Positions 18,039-28,691 are shown, counted from the stretch's first letter. The stretch is 64,000 bases of DNA from Myxococcales bacterium (GCA_028287135.1 JAQBQE010000067.1:1-64000), one strand, 5' to 3'. A program made the numbers and translations. The notes: generated from the sequence alone by a model not told the origin.

Positions 18039-20378
18039 GTGCCTGAACCGTCGTCCGTACCCACCTATGTCCTGATCGTCGCTGATCCACCACGGATCAG
18101 CGGGCTGCTCGCTGCGCTTACCTCGTCGCCGCTCGGCGCCGGCAACATCGAGGTCCTGGCCAGCTCGGGCGGTGATGACACGATCGACCTGTTCGAGGAG
18201 CGGCGACCTCCGGTGGTGGTCGTGACGGCCACGCTCGAGACCGGTGACAGCAAGTCGCTGATCGAGGCCCTGCGCAGCATGGTGCCGCGGTCCGCCGTCG
18301 AGATCGTGCTCGTGGGCGACGAGGCGGGACCGATCCGCACCGCACTCGATGCGGGCGACCTCGCGCCGGTTCGGTTCGTCACCAGCCCGGTCGCCGACAA
18401 GGCGCTGCGTGCGGCGGTCACCAGCGGGCTCGATGCGGTGATGCTGGCGCGCGGAAGCCAGCCGATCGCCAACGGTACGCCGGGTCCGGTCGATGACGAG
18501 CCGACCAACGGCCAGCGACACGCGCAGCGCGCGCGCTGGGAGGCGCTCGCCGATGCGTTCGACGACAACATCGACGAGGAGCGCGAGCTCGGATCCGAGG
18601 CCGAGGCCCTGCCGCCGCCGATCCTGATCCGCCCACGGCGCCACACCGATCCACCGCGAGATGCCGAGGTCGCGCCGCCGCAGGCCTGGCGGCCGGGCAC
18701 GACCGCGGAGCTGCAGGAGCGCGAGCCGAATCACCGGTGGTCTCCACCCGAGCCGCCGTCGCGCGAGCCGACGCTGATCATCCGCGATCCCGAGCCGACG
18801 ACACCGCCGCCGATGCCCGCGGATGCGCCGGAACCGCAGCGCGTGGCGGATCCCGATCTGTGGAGCAGCGCCTTGCCGCTCGCGTCGCTCGGCGATCGCA
18901 GCAAGACCGCGAGCAGCACGACGCCCTCGATCACGTACGACGAGCTCGACGAGGCGATGATCCTGGTCGAGGAGATCGCGGATGCGCCGCCGCGCAAACC
19001 GCCTCCGCCGCCGGCACCGCCACCTGCGCCGATGGCTCCGTCGGCGGATGCGCATCCGCTCGACGGCCGCGACTTCGCCCGCCAGCTCCGCGCGAAGATG
19101 TCGATGATGGCGCAGCGCCTGTTCCAGGGCGGCGACGCTGCTGCCCAGCCCGCCGTCGATCTGGGACCTCGCCATGATCACCACACCGAGATCGATCTGG
19201 CGTCCCTCGGCGAGGAGCCGGCGCTCGATCGCGGGGTAACCGAGATCGAGGCCCGGGCCGTGCTGCGCCACGACGTTCGCGATCTGACGACGTCGCCGGG
19301 CTCGTGGGACACGCAGATCCGCGAGCGAGGACTCCCCGATTCCGGCGAGATCGTGCGCGGCCTGTCGGACGCAGCGATGCTGCTCGCGAAGATGTTCGCG
19401 CAGGCGTCGACCGGGCGGGTCGGTTTCCGCCAGGGCGATGTCGAGCGCGTGGTGTTCTTCGACCAGGGTCGCCCGGTGTTCGCGTCGTCGAGCGAGCCGC
19501 GCGATCGGATGGGCGCCATGCTCGTGCGCGAGGGAAAGATCACGGCGTCGCAGTTCGAGCGATGTCAGGTCGTCGCGGTCGAGTCCGGGCGCCGGATGGG
19601 CGAGATCCTCGTCGACTTCGGCTATCTCAAGCGCCGCGAGCTGCTGCCCGCGGTGCGGCGCCACGTCGAGGACATCGTCTACTCGCTGTTCGCGATGGAT
19701 CGCGGCACGTATCACATCGCGATCGATGCGACGCCGTGCGCCGAGCGGATCCGGCTGTCGCGTCATCCCGCCGCCCTGATTCTCGAGGGCATCCGGCGCA
19801 AGCTCGACCGATCGAGCCTCGACCGCCTGATCGGATCTCCGTCGACGGTGATCGAGGTTCCGGATCGCGAACGGCTCGGCGGCATCATCAACCTCGGTGA
19901 CCTCGCGGTCGAGGAACGCGGCGCGCTCGCCGCGTTCGATGGCCAGGCCGACCTCGCAACGATCGCGCGCGTCGCCGGCGTCGACGTCGCCGACGTCCTG
20001 CCGCTGGCGTGGGGCCTGTGCGTCCTCGGCCTGGCGACAGCGCGCCGCACCGATACCGAGGTCCCCGACGAAAGCTCCGCCCTGGTCGGCGAGACCGACC
20101 TCGCGATCGATCGCGAACGCGTACGTGCACGCTGGGAGCTCGTCAGCGAGGCGGATTACTTCGCGCTGCTCGGCGTGCGCCGCGACGCGACCGCGTTCGA
20201 GATCCGGCGCGCGTACCAGTCGGCACGGCGGGACTTCGCCGCCGACGGATTCCCGACCGACCTCCGCCGCGAGCTCGCCCAGGAGCTCGACGACATCGCG
20301 GTCGTGCTCGACGAGGCGTTCCGGATTCTTCGCGATGATCGGCTGCGGGTCACGTACCTCGCGAACCTGATCGACTGA
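18039..20378 (+). CDS. REC-like / DUF4388 / degenerate DnaJ-domain signalling protein
   Basis: 779 residues from GTG 18039. Residues about 5-135 look like a receiver-type fold (TYVLIVADPP, PPVVVVTATLE, PVRFVTSPVADKAL), but the phospho-acceptor aspartate is not obvious. A long Pro/Glu-rich linker follows. Then comes a DUF4388-like region (about 430-560: GRVGFRQGDVERVVFFDQG, MGAMLVREGKITASQFERC, GEILVDFGYLKRRELLPAV). The C-terminus is a J-domain-like module (YFALLGVRRDATAFEIRRAY) in which the HPD tripeptide is missing (ARRDFAADG). DUF4388 proteins are common in myxobacteria and linked to gliding and signalling. The exact role is unknown. Confidence 0.85.
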   Translation: MPEPSSVPTYVLIVADPPRISGLLAALTSSPLGAGNIEVLASSGGDDTIDLFEERRPPVVVVTATLETGDSKSLIEALRSMVPRSAVEIVLVGDEAGPIRTALDAGDLAPVRFVTSPVADKALRAAVTSGLDAVMLARGSQPIANGTPGPVDDEPTNGQRHAQRARWEALADAFDDNIDEERELGSEAEALPPPILIRPRRHTDPPRDAEVAPPQAWRPGTTAELQEREPNHRWSPPEPPSREPTLIIRDPEPTTPPPMPADAPEPQRVADPDLWSSALPLASLGDRSKTASSTTPSITYDELDEAMILVEEIADAPPRKPPPPPAPPPAPMAPSADAHPLDGRDFARQLRAKMSMMAQRLFQGGDAAAQPAVDLGPRHDHHTEIDLASLGEEPALDRGVTEIEARAVLRHDVRDLTTSPGSWDTQIRERGLPDSGEIVRGLSDAAMLLAKMFAQASTGRVGFRQGDVERVVFFDQGRPVFASSSEPRDRMGAMLVREGKITASQFERCQVVAVESGRRMGEILVDFGYLKRRELLPAVRRHVEDIVYSLFAMDRGTYHIAIDATPCAERIRLSRHPAALILEGIRRKLDRSSLDRLIGSPSTVIEVPDRERLGGIINLGDLAVEERGALAAFDGQADLATIARVAGVDVADVLPLAWGLCVLGLATARRTDTEVPDESSALVGETDLAIDRERVRARWELVSEADYFALLGVRRDATAFEIRRAYQSARRDFAADGFPTDLRRELAQELDDIAVVLDEAFRILRDDRLRVTYLANLID

Positions 20379-20399
20379 TTGCGTGCTACATCGTCGCCG

Positions 20400-21377
20400 A
20401 TGCGCGTCGTGTTCATGGGCTCGCCCGAGTTCGCGGTGCCGTGCTTGCGTGCACTCGCCGACAGTCACGAGGTCGTCCTCGTCGTGTCGCAGCCCGACAA
20501 GCCGGCAGGGCGGGGGAGTCAGCTCACCGCCCCCCCGGTGAAGGTCGCCGCGCTCGAGCTCGGCCTGCCCGTGATCCAGCCGCGGTCCGCGAAGACCGGC
20601 GAGCTGCGGGACGCGCTGGTCGCGACCGGCGCCGAGCTCGCGGTGGTCGTCGCGTACGGGAAGATCCTGCCGCCCGCCGTGCTCGAGGCGCTGCCGCGCG
20701 GATGCATCAACGTCCATGCGTCGATCCTTCCGCGCTATCGCGGTGCCGCGCCGGTGCAGTGGGCCGTGATCCACGGCGACGCCGAGACCGGCGTCGCGAT
20801 CATGCAGCTCGATCCCGGCATGGACACCGGCCCGGTCCTGCTCGAGCGCCGGATCACGATCGATCCGACCGAGACCTCGGGCGAGCTGCTCGCGCGCCTC
20901 GCGCCGATCGGGGCCCAGGCGATGCTCGATGCGATCGCCGGCCTGGCGGCGGAAACGCTGCATCCGGTCGCCCAGGATCACGCGGCCGCGACGCACGCTC
21001 CGATGCTGGAGAAGACCGACGGCTTGATCGACTTCACCGCACCCGCACACGCGGTCGCCGCGAGGATCCGCGGGGTCGATCCGTGGCCGGGCGCGCAGGC
21101 GCTCCACCGCAGCCAGATCGTCAAGCTGTTTCGCGCGACCGCCCGGCCACAACCGCCGGGAGCCGAGCTGCCGGGCACCGTGATCGCGATCGATGATGCC
21201 GGGCTCCACGTGGTGTGCGGAGAGGACGTCGCGGTCATCCGCGAGATCCAGGCCCCGGGTCGCAAGCGGCTCACGGTCGCGCAGTTTGCTGCGGGTCGCG
21301 GGATCGCCGTCGGAGACGTGCTGAGCCGGCCCGCGGAGACCGCGCCTGCGCCGGTCGCCGGGAAGCCGCCCGCGTGA
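20400..21377 (+). CDS. fmt: Methionyl-tRNA formyltransferase Fmt
   Basis: 325 residues from ATG 20400; an ATG at 20379 is rejected because it lies in the upstream stop region and adds a non-conserved MRATSSP. The start MRVVFMGSPEFAVPCLRAL is canonical. The 10-formyl-THF hydrolase-like core carries INVHASILPRYRGAAPVQWA (Asn-His catalytic pair) and GVAIMQLDPGMDTGPVL. A C-terminal OB-like domain follows. It formylates initiator Met-tRNA. The TACATC at 20387-20392 lies 7 nt before the start as a possible -10 box. The peptide deformylase gene that often accompanies fmt is absent here. Confidence 0.96.
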   Translation: MRVVFMGSPEFAVPCLRALADSHEVVLVVSQPDKPAGRGSQLTAPPVKVAALELGLPVIQPRSAKTGELRDALVATGAELAVVVAYGKILPPAVLEALPRGCINVHASILPRYRGAAPVQWAVIHGDAETGVAIMQLDPGMDTGPVLLERRITIDPTETSGELLARLAPIGAQAMLDAIAGLAAETLHPVAQDHAAATHAPMLEKTDGLIDFTAPAHAVAARIRGVDPWPGAQALHRSQIVKLFRATARPQPPGAELPGTVIAIDDAGLHVVCGEDVAVIREIQAPGRKRLTVAQFAAGRGIAVGDVLSRPAETAPAPVAGKPPA

Positions 21378-22732
21378 GTGGCCCGGTCTCGGCGCGCGAG
21401 GTCGCGCGACGTGTGCTCGACCGGATCGAGAAGGATCGCGCGTGGGCCACCCCGGCGCTCGACGGGGAGCTCGCGCGTGCGGGGCTCGACGATCGGGATC
21501 GCCGGCTCGCGTCGGAGCTCGTCTACGGCGTGCTCCGTCACCGGACCCGGATCGATCGCGCGATCAAGGCGCACGCCGATCTCAAGAAGACGCCACCCCG
21601 CGTCCTGACCGCGCTGAGAATCGCCACGTACCAGCTCCTGTTTCTCGACCGCGTGCCCGGGTATGCCGCGGTCGACGACGCCGTCGCAGCGGCACGCGCC
21701 GCCGGTGGTCAGAAGCTCGCGGGCTTCACGAACGCGGTGCTGCGCAAGATCTCGACGACCAAGGAGCCGCCGCTTCCTGCGCTGCCGGCAGGCGCGGATC
21801 GCGAGACCCGGCTCGCGCGCCTCGAGCTCGAGTACTCGTTGCCACGGTGGATCCTCGACGAGCTCGCCTCCGCGGTCGACGATGGCGTGCCGGTCCTGAC
21901 CTCGGTAGGGGAGGTGGTCGCCGATCCGGCAGCGCCCGCCGATGCACTCGCGGCGGTCGCGTCCGCATTCGCGCACTCCGCACCGCTGGTGGCGCGCGCG
22001 AACCGCCGCAAGGTCACGCGCGAGGAGCTCGCCGCCGAGCTCACGGCCAGCGGGATCGTCGTCACCCCGATCGCGAGCGCTCCGGGCGCCCTGCGGATCG
22101 ATGGGCTCGGCGATCCGGGGAAGAACCCGGCGTTCGTCGCGGGCCGATGGACGGTACAAGACACCGGCGCCCAGCTCGTCGCGCACGCGGCCACGCCCGC
22201 TCGCGGGATGAGGATCCTCGATGCGTGCGCCGGGGTGGGTGGCAAGTCGACCCATCTCGCAGAGCTGTGCGATGACGCCGGCGCGATCGATGCGGCGGAT
22301 CTGAACAAGGTCAAGCTCGGCCTGCTCGCCGAGACCGCCGAGCGCCTGGGACTGACCAGTATCCGCCGGCTCGTCTGCGATCTCCTCGATCCGGCCGCGC
22401 CGCTCGCTCCCCAGTACGATCTGATCGTGCTCGATGCTCCGTGCTCCGGTCTCGGTGTGCTGCGCCGGCATCCCGACGCGAAGTGGCGGCTCGTTCCCGG
22501 CGATGTGCCGCGGCTCGCGAAGCTACAGACGCAGCTGCTCGATGCGGTGCTGCCGCGGCTGGCTCCGGGCGGCGTCCTCGTCTATTCGGTCTGCACGTTC
22601 ACGCGGGCCGAGGGACCTGACCAGATCGCCCGGTTGACCGCTCACTCCGACCTGAAGCTGGTCGCCGAGCACCGCACGTGGCCGCCGGATGCGGATGCGT
22701 TCTATCTGGCACGCCTCGAGCGCCCGATGTAA
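21374..22732 (+). CDS. rsmB: 16S rRNA (cytosine-5-)-methyltransferase RsmB
   Basis: 452 residues from GTG 21374, which overlaps the fmt stop (GTGA). The N-terminal NusB-like helical domain (VSAREVARRVLDRIEKD, ASELVYGVLRHRTRIDRAI) is followed by a Rossmann methyltransferase domain. This has the SAM loop DACAGVGGKSTHLAEL, the motif DAPCSGLGVLRRHPDAKW with the first active cysteine, and VYSVCTFTRAEG with the catalytic cysteine. It methylates C967 (E. coli numbering) of 16S rRNA. The fmt-rsmB pairing is widely conserved. Confidence 0.95.
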   Translation: MSGPVSAREVARRVLDRIEKDRAWATPALDGELARAGLDDRDRRLASELVYGVLRHRTRIDRAIKAHADLKKTPPRVLTALRIATYQLLFLDRVPGYAAVDDAVAAARAAGGQKLAGFTNAVLRKISTTKEPPLPALPAGADRETRLARLELEYSLPRWILDELASAVDDGVPVLTSVGEVVADPAAPADALAAVASAFAHSAPLVARANRRKVTREELAAELTASGIVVTPIASAPGALRIDGLGDPGKNPAFVAGRWTVQDTGAQLVAHAATPARGMRILDACAGVGGKSTHLAELCDDAGAIDAADLNKVKLGLLAETAERLGLTSIRRLVCDLLDPAAPLAPQYDLIVLDAPCSGLGVLRRHPDAKWRLVPGDVPRLAKLQTQLLDAVLPRLAPGGVLVYSVCTFTRAEGPDQIARLTAHSDLKLVAEHRTWPPDADAFYLARLERPM

Positions 22733-22763
22733 CGCCGGAGGGCTGGTCGATCTCTATGGATCC

Positions 22764-23411
22764 ATGGAGTCCAGCTCACCTCTCAAGCTTCACCGCGGTG
22801 CCGCCCCTGATGCCCGCGCGGAGGCTGGCCGCCTGCTCGAGACCGCCTACCAGCAGGTCCTGACCGCGTTCGGCATGATCGGCTACCCGGTGACCACGGA
22901 CGAGAACTACACGGACACCGCGGCACGGGCAGCGAAGGCGATGCTCGAGCTCGTTCACCCGGTCTCCGAGGTCGAGGACGAGATCGCGGCGATGCTCGAG
23001 AAGACGTTCCCTGCGCGCTACGACGGGATGGTGATCTCGAAGCACAACACGTGCTTCAGCCTGTGCCCGCATCACCTGCTTCCCGTGGTCTATCGGGTAT
23101 CCGTGGCGTATCTCCCGTCCGAGCGCGTGCTCGGGCTATCGAAGCTGTCGCGGATCATCCAGCTGCTCGGCCGACGCCCGGTGCTGCAGGAGCAGCTGAC
23201 GCACGATCTCGCCGAGACCTTGCATAGCCGGCTCGAGTCGCGCGGCGCGGCCGCGTACATCGAGGGGCTCCACATGTGCACCGCTGCGCGTGGCATCGAG
23301 GCGCACGAGGCACGCGTCGTCACCAGCGCGGTCCGCGGCGCCTTTCGTGATCAGCCCGCGACCCGGCAGGAGTTCATCGGGCTCGTCGCGTCTCCCGCAT
23401 CGTTGCTGTGA
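22764..23411 (+). CDS. folE: GTP cyclohydrolase I FolE (variant CPHH zinc motif)
   Basis: 215 residues from ATG 22764. The fold is assigned from SLCPHHLLP, VAYLPSERVLGLSKLSRIIQ, RRPVLQEQLT and the second zinc cysteine in GLHMCTAARGI. The zinc ligands (Cys, His, Cys) and the GTP-binding Glu of VLQEQLT are retained. The usual Cys-Glu-His-His reads Cys-Pro-His-His, and the glycine that normally follows (F-x-G) is missing. The enzyme opens GTP to dihydroneopterin triphosphate for folate or pterin synthesis. It lies 31 bp after rsmB. An upstream in-frame ATG overlapping rsmB is rejected. Confidence 0.88.
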   Translation: MESSSPLKLHRGAAPDARAEAGRLLETAYQQVLTAFGMIGYPVTTDENYTDTAARAAKAMLELVHPVSEVEDEIAAMLEKTFPARYDGMVISKHNTCFSLCPHHLLPVVYRVSVAYLPSERVLGLSKLSRIIQLLGRRPVLQEQLTHDLAETLHSRLESRGAAAYIEGLHMCTAARGIEAHEARVVTSAVRGAFRDQPATRQEFIGLVASPASLL

Positions 23412-23414
23412 CGG

Positions 23415-24137
23415 TCAGGCCGCGAGCGTGCCGGCCATCCGGTGCAGCGCTCTGCCAGGCGTCTCGGTCACGATCTCCCCGTGCGACACGATGATCCGCT
23501 GGAGGTCACCGATCCGCGACCACTTCTCGAATTGATCCTGCAGCGCGTCGCGGTCGTCGACGAGCTTGCGCTTGACCATCGGCGGGATCTTCGGCGCCCG
23601 GCCGGTGAACCGCATCATCTTCAGCACCCAGCCACGGAAGCCCGGGCGGTGGTCGACGTTCCAGATCAGATCATTGATGACGAGGGTGGTGCCGCTCGCT
23701 CCGTGCACGAGGAGAGCGGCTTCGCGGGAGGCGGTCCCGGGCACCACCACGTACGACACGTCGGGGTCCCCGAACTGGATCGTCGTCGCATCGACCGGGA
23801 CGATCTGTTCGACCGCCGCGCGCACCCCCGGCGGCGCGATCACCCGGATCGCCGGATAGCGGTCCTTCCAGATCTTCGCGTCCATCCGGTGGATGGCGTT
23901 GGGCACGATCAGGTACGCGGGCTGGCCGAACGTCTCGAGGGTCTGCATCTCTGTCTCATCGAGCGCGATCGCGCTGTAGATCACGAGCTTGCCGTTCCTC
24001 AGGCGCGCGACGGTCATCCTCCTCGGGAAATCACCGACCGGCATGTGCAAGTTGCCGGTGACCGTCAGCATGTTGTCGTCCACGCGACGCAGCGGGCTGT
24101 GCGGCAGGACGGTCCACTCGGTGAACGGCTTGGTCAT
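23415..24137 (-). CDS. Metallo-hydrolase-like protein (DUF4336-like)
   Basis: 240 residues from ATG 24137, preceded by a strong GGAAGGAG. The start choice removes a long non-conserved upstream extension that overlaps rpe. The sequence shows a beta-lactamase-like fold related to DUF4336 proteins: NMLTVTGNLHMP, RLRNGKLVIYSAIALDETEM, PAYLIVPNAIHRMDAKIWK, TLVINDLIWNV and IIVSHGEIV. The zinc-binding H-x-H-x-D-H of true metallo-beta-lactamases is not present intact. A catalytic role is therefore uncertain. The gene is convergent with folE and lies 53 bp downstream of rpe on the same strand. Confidence 0.75.
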   Translation of the reverse strand: MTKPFTEWTVLPHSPLRRVDDNMLTVTGNLHMPVGDFPRRMTVARLRNGKLVIYSAIALDETEMQTLETFGQPAYLIVPNAIHRMDAKIWKDRYPAIRVIAPPGVRAAVEQIVPVDATTIQFGDPDVSYVVVPGTASREAALLVHGASGTTLVINDLIWNVDHRPGFRGWVLKMMRFTGRAPKIPPMVKRKLVDDRDALQDQFEKWSRIGDLQRIIVSHGEIVTETPGRALHRMAGTLAA

Positions 24138-24190
24138 GGTCGGCTCCTTCCGGGAACCAGAGCAAGCACCATGCCCCGCGACGAGAGGTG

Positions 24191-24853
24191 CTACTCGCGC
24201 GCCGCTTCGCCGCGCTTGCGCAGCTCTGAGATCGTGGCCGCGTAGTCCTTCGTGCCGTACACGCCGGAGCCCGAGACGATCACGTTCGCCCCGGCCGCGC
24301 AGACCTCGGCGATGTTCGCGAGGTTGATCCCGCCATCGACCTCGATGTCGACGGTCAGGCCGCGGTCGTCGATCATCCGGCGCACCGTCCGGATCTTCTC
24401 GAGCGCGCTCGGGATGAACTTCTGACCACCGAAGCCGGGATTGACCGACATGATCAGGACCTGCGCGACGTCGCCGAGCACGTACTCGATCGCCTCGGGC
24501 GGTGTGGCCGGATTCAGCACGACACACGGCTTCTTGCCGAGGTCCTTGATCTGACCGAGCGTGCGATGGAGGTGGGGCGCGGCCTCGACGTGGACGCCGA
24601 TGATGTCGGCGCCCGCCTTGGCGTACGCGGCGACCCAGCGCTCGGCGTCCTCGATCATCAGGTGGACATCGAGCGGGAGGTGGGTCGCGCGCTTGACCGC
24701 CTCGATCACGATCGGGCCGATCGTCAGGTTCGGGACGAAGTGGCCGTCCATCACGTCGACGTGGACGTAGTCGGCACTGCCGATCGCCTTGACCTCCTCC
24801 GCGAGGCGACCGAAATCAGCGGACAGAATCGAGGGCGCGATCTTGACCTGCAC
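24191..24853 (-). CDS. rpe: Ribulose-phosphate 3-epimerase
   Basis: 220 residues from GTG 24853. The TIM-barrel signatures are clear: IAPSILSADFGRL, YVHVDVMDGHFVPNLTIGP (metal-binding His/Asp), DVHLMIEDAERWV, MSVNPGFGGQKFIP and DIEVDGGINLANI (catalytic Asp), then GSGVYG. It interconverts ribulose-5-phosphate and xylulose-5-phosphate in the pentose phosphate pathway. TAGCGT lies 6 nt before the GTG and no Shine-Dalgarno is seen, consistent with a leaderless message. Length is normal. Confidence 0.97.
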   Translation of the reverse strand: MQVKIAPSILSADFGRLAEEVKAIGSADYVHVDVMDGHFVPNLTIGPIVIEAVKRATHLPLDVHLMIEDAERWVAAYAKAGADIIGVHVEAAPHLHRTLGQIKDLGKKPCVVLNPATPPEAIEYVLGDVAQVLIMSVNPGFGGQKFIPSALEKIRTVRRMIDDRGLTVDIEVDGGINLANIAEVCAAGANVIVSGSGVYGTKDYAATISELRKRGEAARE

Positions 24854-24859
24854 GCGCGG

Positions 24860-24865
24860 ACGCTA
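24860..24865 (-). promoter_or_regulatory. Putative -10 box (TAGCGT) for rpe
   Basis: On the minus strand TAGCGT is followed by 6 nt and the GTG start of rpe. It sits in the 50-bp gap between the regulator gene and rpe. Confidence 0.45.
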
Positions 24866-24903
24866 GCACCGAACGCAGCCGGGGCCGGCGCCAGGGAGCC
24901 GGA

Positions 24904-25542
24904 TCAGTAGCCGCCGAACAGATCCGTCAGCCGAACGTCGAGCGCGGTCGCGACCTTGAACAGGCTGGACACCGACGCACTCGATTCAGCGCGCTCGATC
25001 TGCGACAGCAACGAGACCGAGAGGTTCGTGCGGCGAGCCATCTGCTTGAGTGTCAGGCCGCGTGCCTTGCGGAGATCGCGGATCTGCCGGCCGATCGCGG
25101 CGTGCAGCTCGTCCTCGCGCCGCAGCACGAGGCCCTTCTTCTTCGCGATCCGCGCGATCACCTCGCGGAACTCTTGCGGGGTGAACGGCTTGTTGATGTA
25201 CGCGGATACCTCGTGCTGGATCGAGGCCGATGCGGTCTCCAGCGAGGGGTAGCCGGTGAGGATGATCACGGCGATGTCGTCATCGACCGAACGGATGTGC
25301 GCGAGCAGATCGAGGCCGGAGATCTTCGGCATCATCAGATCGAGCACGACCAGGTGAAACACCTCGTCGCGGATCCGTTCGACCGCCAGCGAGGGGTCGG
25401 CGAGCGTGGTGACCTCGAAGCCCTCGGCGAGCAGGAAGTCCTGCAGGTACTCGCGGATGTCCTGATCATCGTCGACGACCAGCACGGACAACTTCGACGC
25501 TGTCTTCAGAGGTACTGCTCCCGCCACCATCGTCGCCACCAT
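24904..25542 (-). CDS. Response regulator with C-terminal XRE-type HTH
   Basis: 212 residues from ATG 25542 (ATG 25530 is an alternative). The receiver domain (about 18-135) has the acidic pocket VVDDDQD at 22-28, phospho-acceptor Asp68 in VVLDLMMPKISG, ILTGYPS and the Lys of YINKPFTP. A C-terminal Cro/cI-type helix-turn-helix occupies about 150-212 (IRDLRKARGLTLKQMARRTN, SVSLLSQIERAESSASVSSL). XRE domains are unusual outputs for response regulators. No cognate kinase is adjacent. A frame extending upstream through the tRNA gene is rejected. The start codon lies only 15 bp beyond the tRNA terminator T-run. Confidence 0.9.
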   Translation of the reverse strand: MVATMVAGAVPLKTASKLSVLVVDDDQDIREYLQDFLLAEGFEVTTLADPSLAVERIRDEVFHLVVLDLMMPKISGLDLLAHIRSVDDDIAVIILTGYPSLETASASIQHEVSAYINKPFTPQEFREVIARIAKKKGLVLRREDELHAAIGRQIRDLRKARGLTLKQMARRTNLSVSLLSQIERAESSASVSSLFKVATALDVRLTDLFGGY

Positions 25543-25557
25543 ACCCTGGCAATCGTG

Positions 25558-25604
25558 AAAAAAAGCCGCGGAGGTTACCCAAGGTCGTTGGGTTTCCTCC
25601 GCGG
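25558..25604 (-). terminator. Intrinsic terminator downstream of tRNA-Pro
   Basis: On the minus strand a perfect 9-bp arm CCGCGGAGG pairs with CCTCCGCGG. An inner CCCAA/TTGGG stem extends the hairpin, and C plus seven T follow (25558-25564). This is the strongest Rho-independent terminator in the window. Confidence 0.92.
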
Positions 25605-25607
25605 TAG

Positions 25608-25681
<74 letters not shown>

Positions 25682-25753
25682 GAATCGAGGCGTTTGGTAG
25701 CCCGGAGCGACGGTCGATGTCAACCCCCGCGGATCACCGGCGATGCGATCGGA

Positions 25754-26320
25754 TCATCGGCGAAGGACGGGGAGGGCGATGTGAAGTCCGATCTCCGCGA
25801 ATGACCCCAGCTCATCGACGACGCCGATTCGCGCGAACGGCGTGACTCCGACGAATGCCCACAGGCCGACCGACCCACCGGGACGCGGATGCGACAGATC
25901 TCCAAGCTCGACGATCGGTCCGACCGACGCACCGATCATCCGACCGCCGATTCGCGTTCCGAGCATCGCATCGAGCCAGAGCCGCCCCCCGGGCCGCTCC
26001 GTCCAGAGGGTGGCGCCGAACGCCCCGCCGATCGCGCCGAGCCAGTTGCGCTCGCGAACTCGGATCACGGCGAGGTGCCCCCCCACGGTCGAATCCCAGG
26101 TCGCATCGATGTGGCTCGCCGCGACGGTCGGCCCGAGCCAGAGGTAGACCCCGTCGAGATCCCAGCTCGGCCGGAACGGGACCGGGGCGAGCTCCGCCGA
26201 GCCGGTCCGCGGCGGGGGATCGGGAATCGTCGCGGTCGGCCGGCGGTCGTCCGCGGCGGCCACAGATGTGACAGCGAGGAAACACGCGCACATGGCCGCG
26301 AGGCCCCCTGGGGAGACCAT
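25754..26320 (-). CDS. Small exported protein, probable outer-membrane beta-rich protein
   Basis: 188 residues from ATG 26320, chosen because it begins a clean signal peptide (about 1-24, VTSVAAADD). An upstream ATG at 26362 would add 14 Arg/Gly-rich residues. The mature part has alternating hydrophobic strands rich in Gly and aromatic residues (DGVYLWLGPTVAAS, GHLAVIRVRERNWLGAIGG, GGRLWLDAMLGTRIGGRM, VGLWAFVGVTPFARIG). This is the usual look of a small outer-membrane barrel. No family is recognised. It is divergent from the iron-sulphur membrane protein. Confidence 0.6.
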   Translation of the reverse strand: MVSPGGLAAMCACFLAVTSVAAADDRRPTATIPDPPPRTGSAELAPVPFRPSWDLDGVYLWLGPTVAASHIDATWDSTVGGHLAVIRVRERNWLGAIGGAFGATLWTERPGGRLWLDAMLGTRIGGRMIGASVGPIVELGDLSHPRPGGSVGLWAFVGVTPFARIGVVDELGSFAEIGLHIALPVLRR

Positions 26321-26344
26321 CCCCCGGACGAACGACCCTGGCCG

Positions 26345-26373
26345 CTGACCTTGCGCGCGCATCCGTGTACAAT
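26345..26373 (+). promoter_or_regulatory. Putative sigma-70 promoter of the electron-conduit operon
   Basis: A -35-like CTGACC (26345-26350), a 17-bp spacer and a -10 TACAAT (26368-26373) precede an AT-richer patch. Transcription from about 26380 would give a leader of about 137 nt before ATG 26517. The element also lies in the divergent upstream region of the small exported protein gene. Confidence 0.5.
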
Positions 26374-26506
26374 CACTATCTAAACGACGCGCGCGTGGGG
26401 TGGGCTCGCAGTTTGCTTGTGTGGTCCGCTTGCCCGCGTCGTTCCCGGCACCGGTACCTCGCGAGATGTCGAACTTGGCCATCCAGCGCAACGCCTCCAT
26501 GAATCC

Positions 26507-26512
26507 AGGAGG
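26507..26512 (+). promoter_or_regulatory. Consensus Shine-Dalgarno AGGAGG deciding the start of the Fe-S membrane protein
   Basis: AGGAGG is followed by ATG at 26517 (4 nt away) and in-frame ATG at 26523 (10 nt away). Several in-frame starts further upstream (GTG 26400, ATG 26466, ATG 26499) lack such a site. Confidence 0.65.
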
Positions 26513-26516
26513 CGCG

Positions 26517-28679
<2,163 letters not shown>

Positions 28680-28685
28680 GCGTAG

Positions 28686-28691
28686 TAAGCT
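28686..28691 (+). promoter_or_regulatory. Putative internal -10 box (TAAGCT) before the multiheme cytochrome
   Basis: TAAGCT ends 7 nt before ATG 28699. It could give the cytochrome gene its own leaderless transcript in addition to operon read-through. No Shine-Dalgarno is evident. Confidence 0.35.

Noticed and set aside
26400..26516. Earlier start codons (GTG 26400, ATG 26466, ATG 26499) for the Fe-S membrane protein
   Set aside because: None has a ribosome binding site, whereas AGGAGG at 26507 precedes ATG 26517/26523. The choice remains open to N-terminal sequencing.
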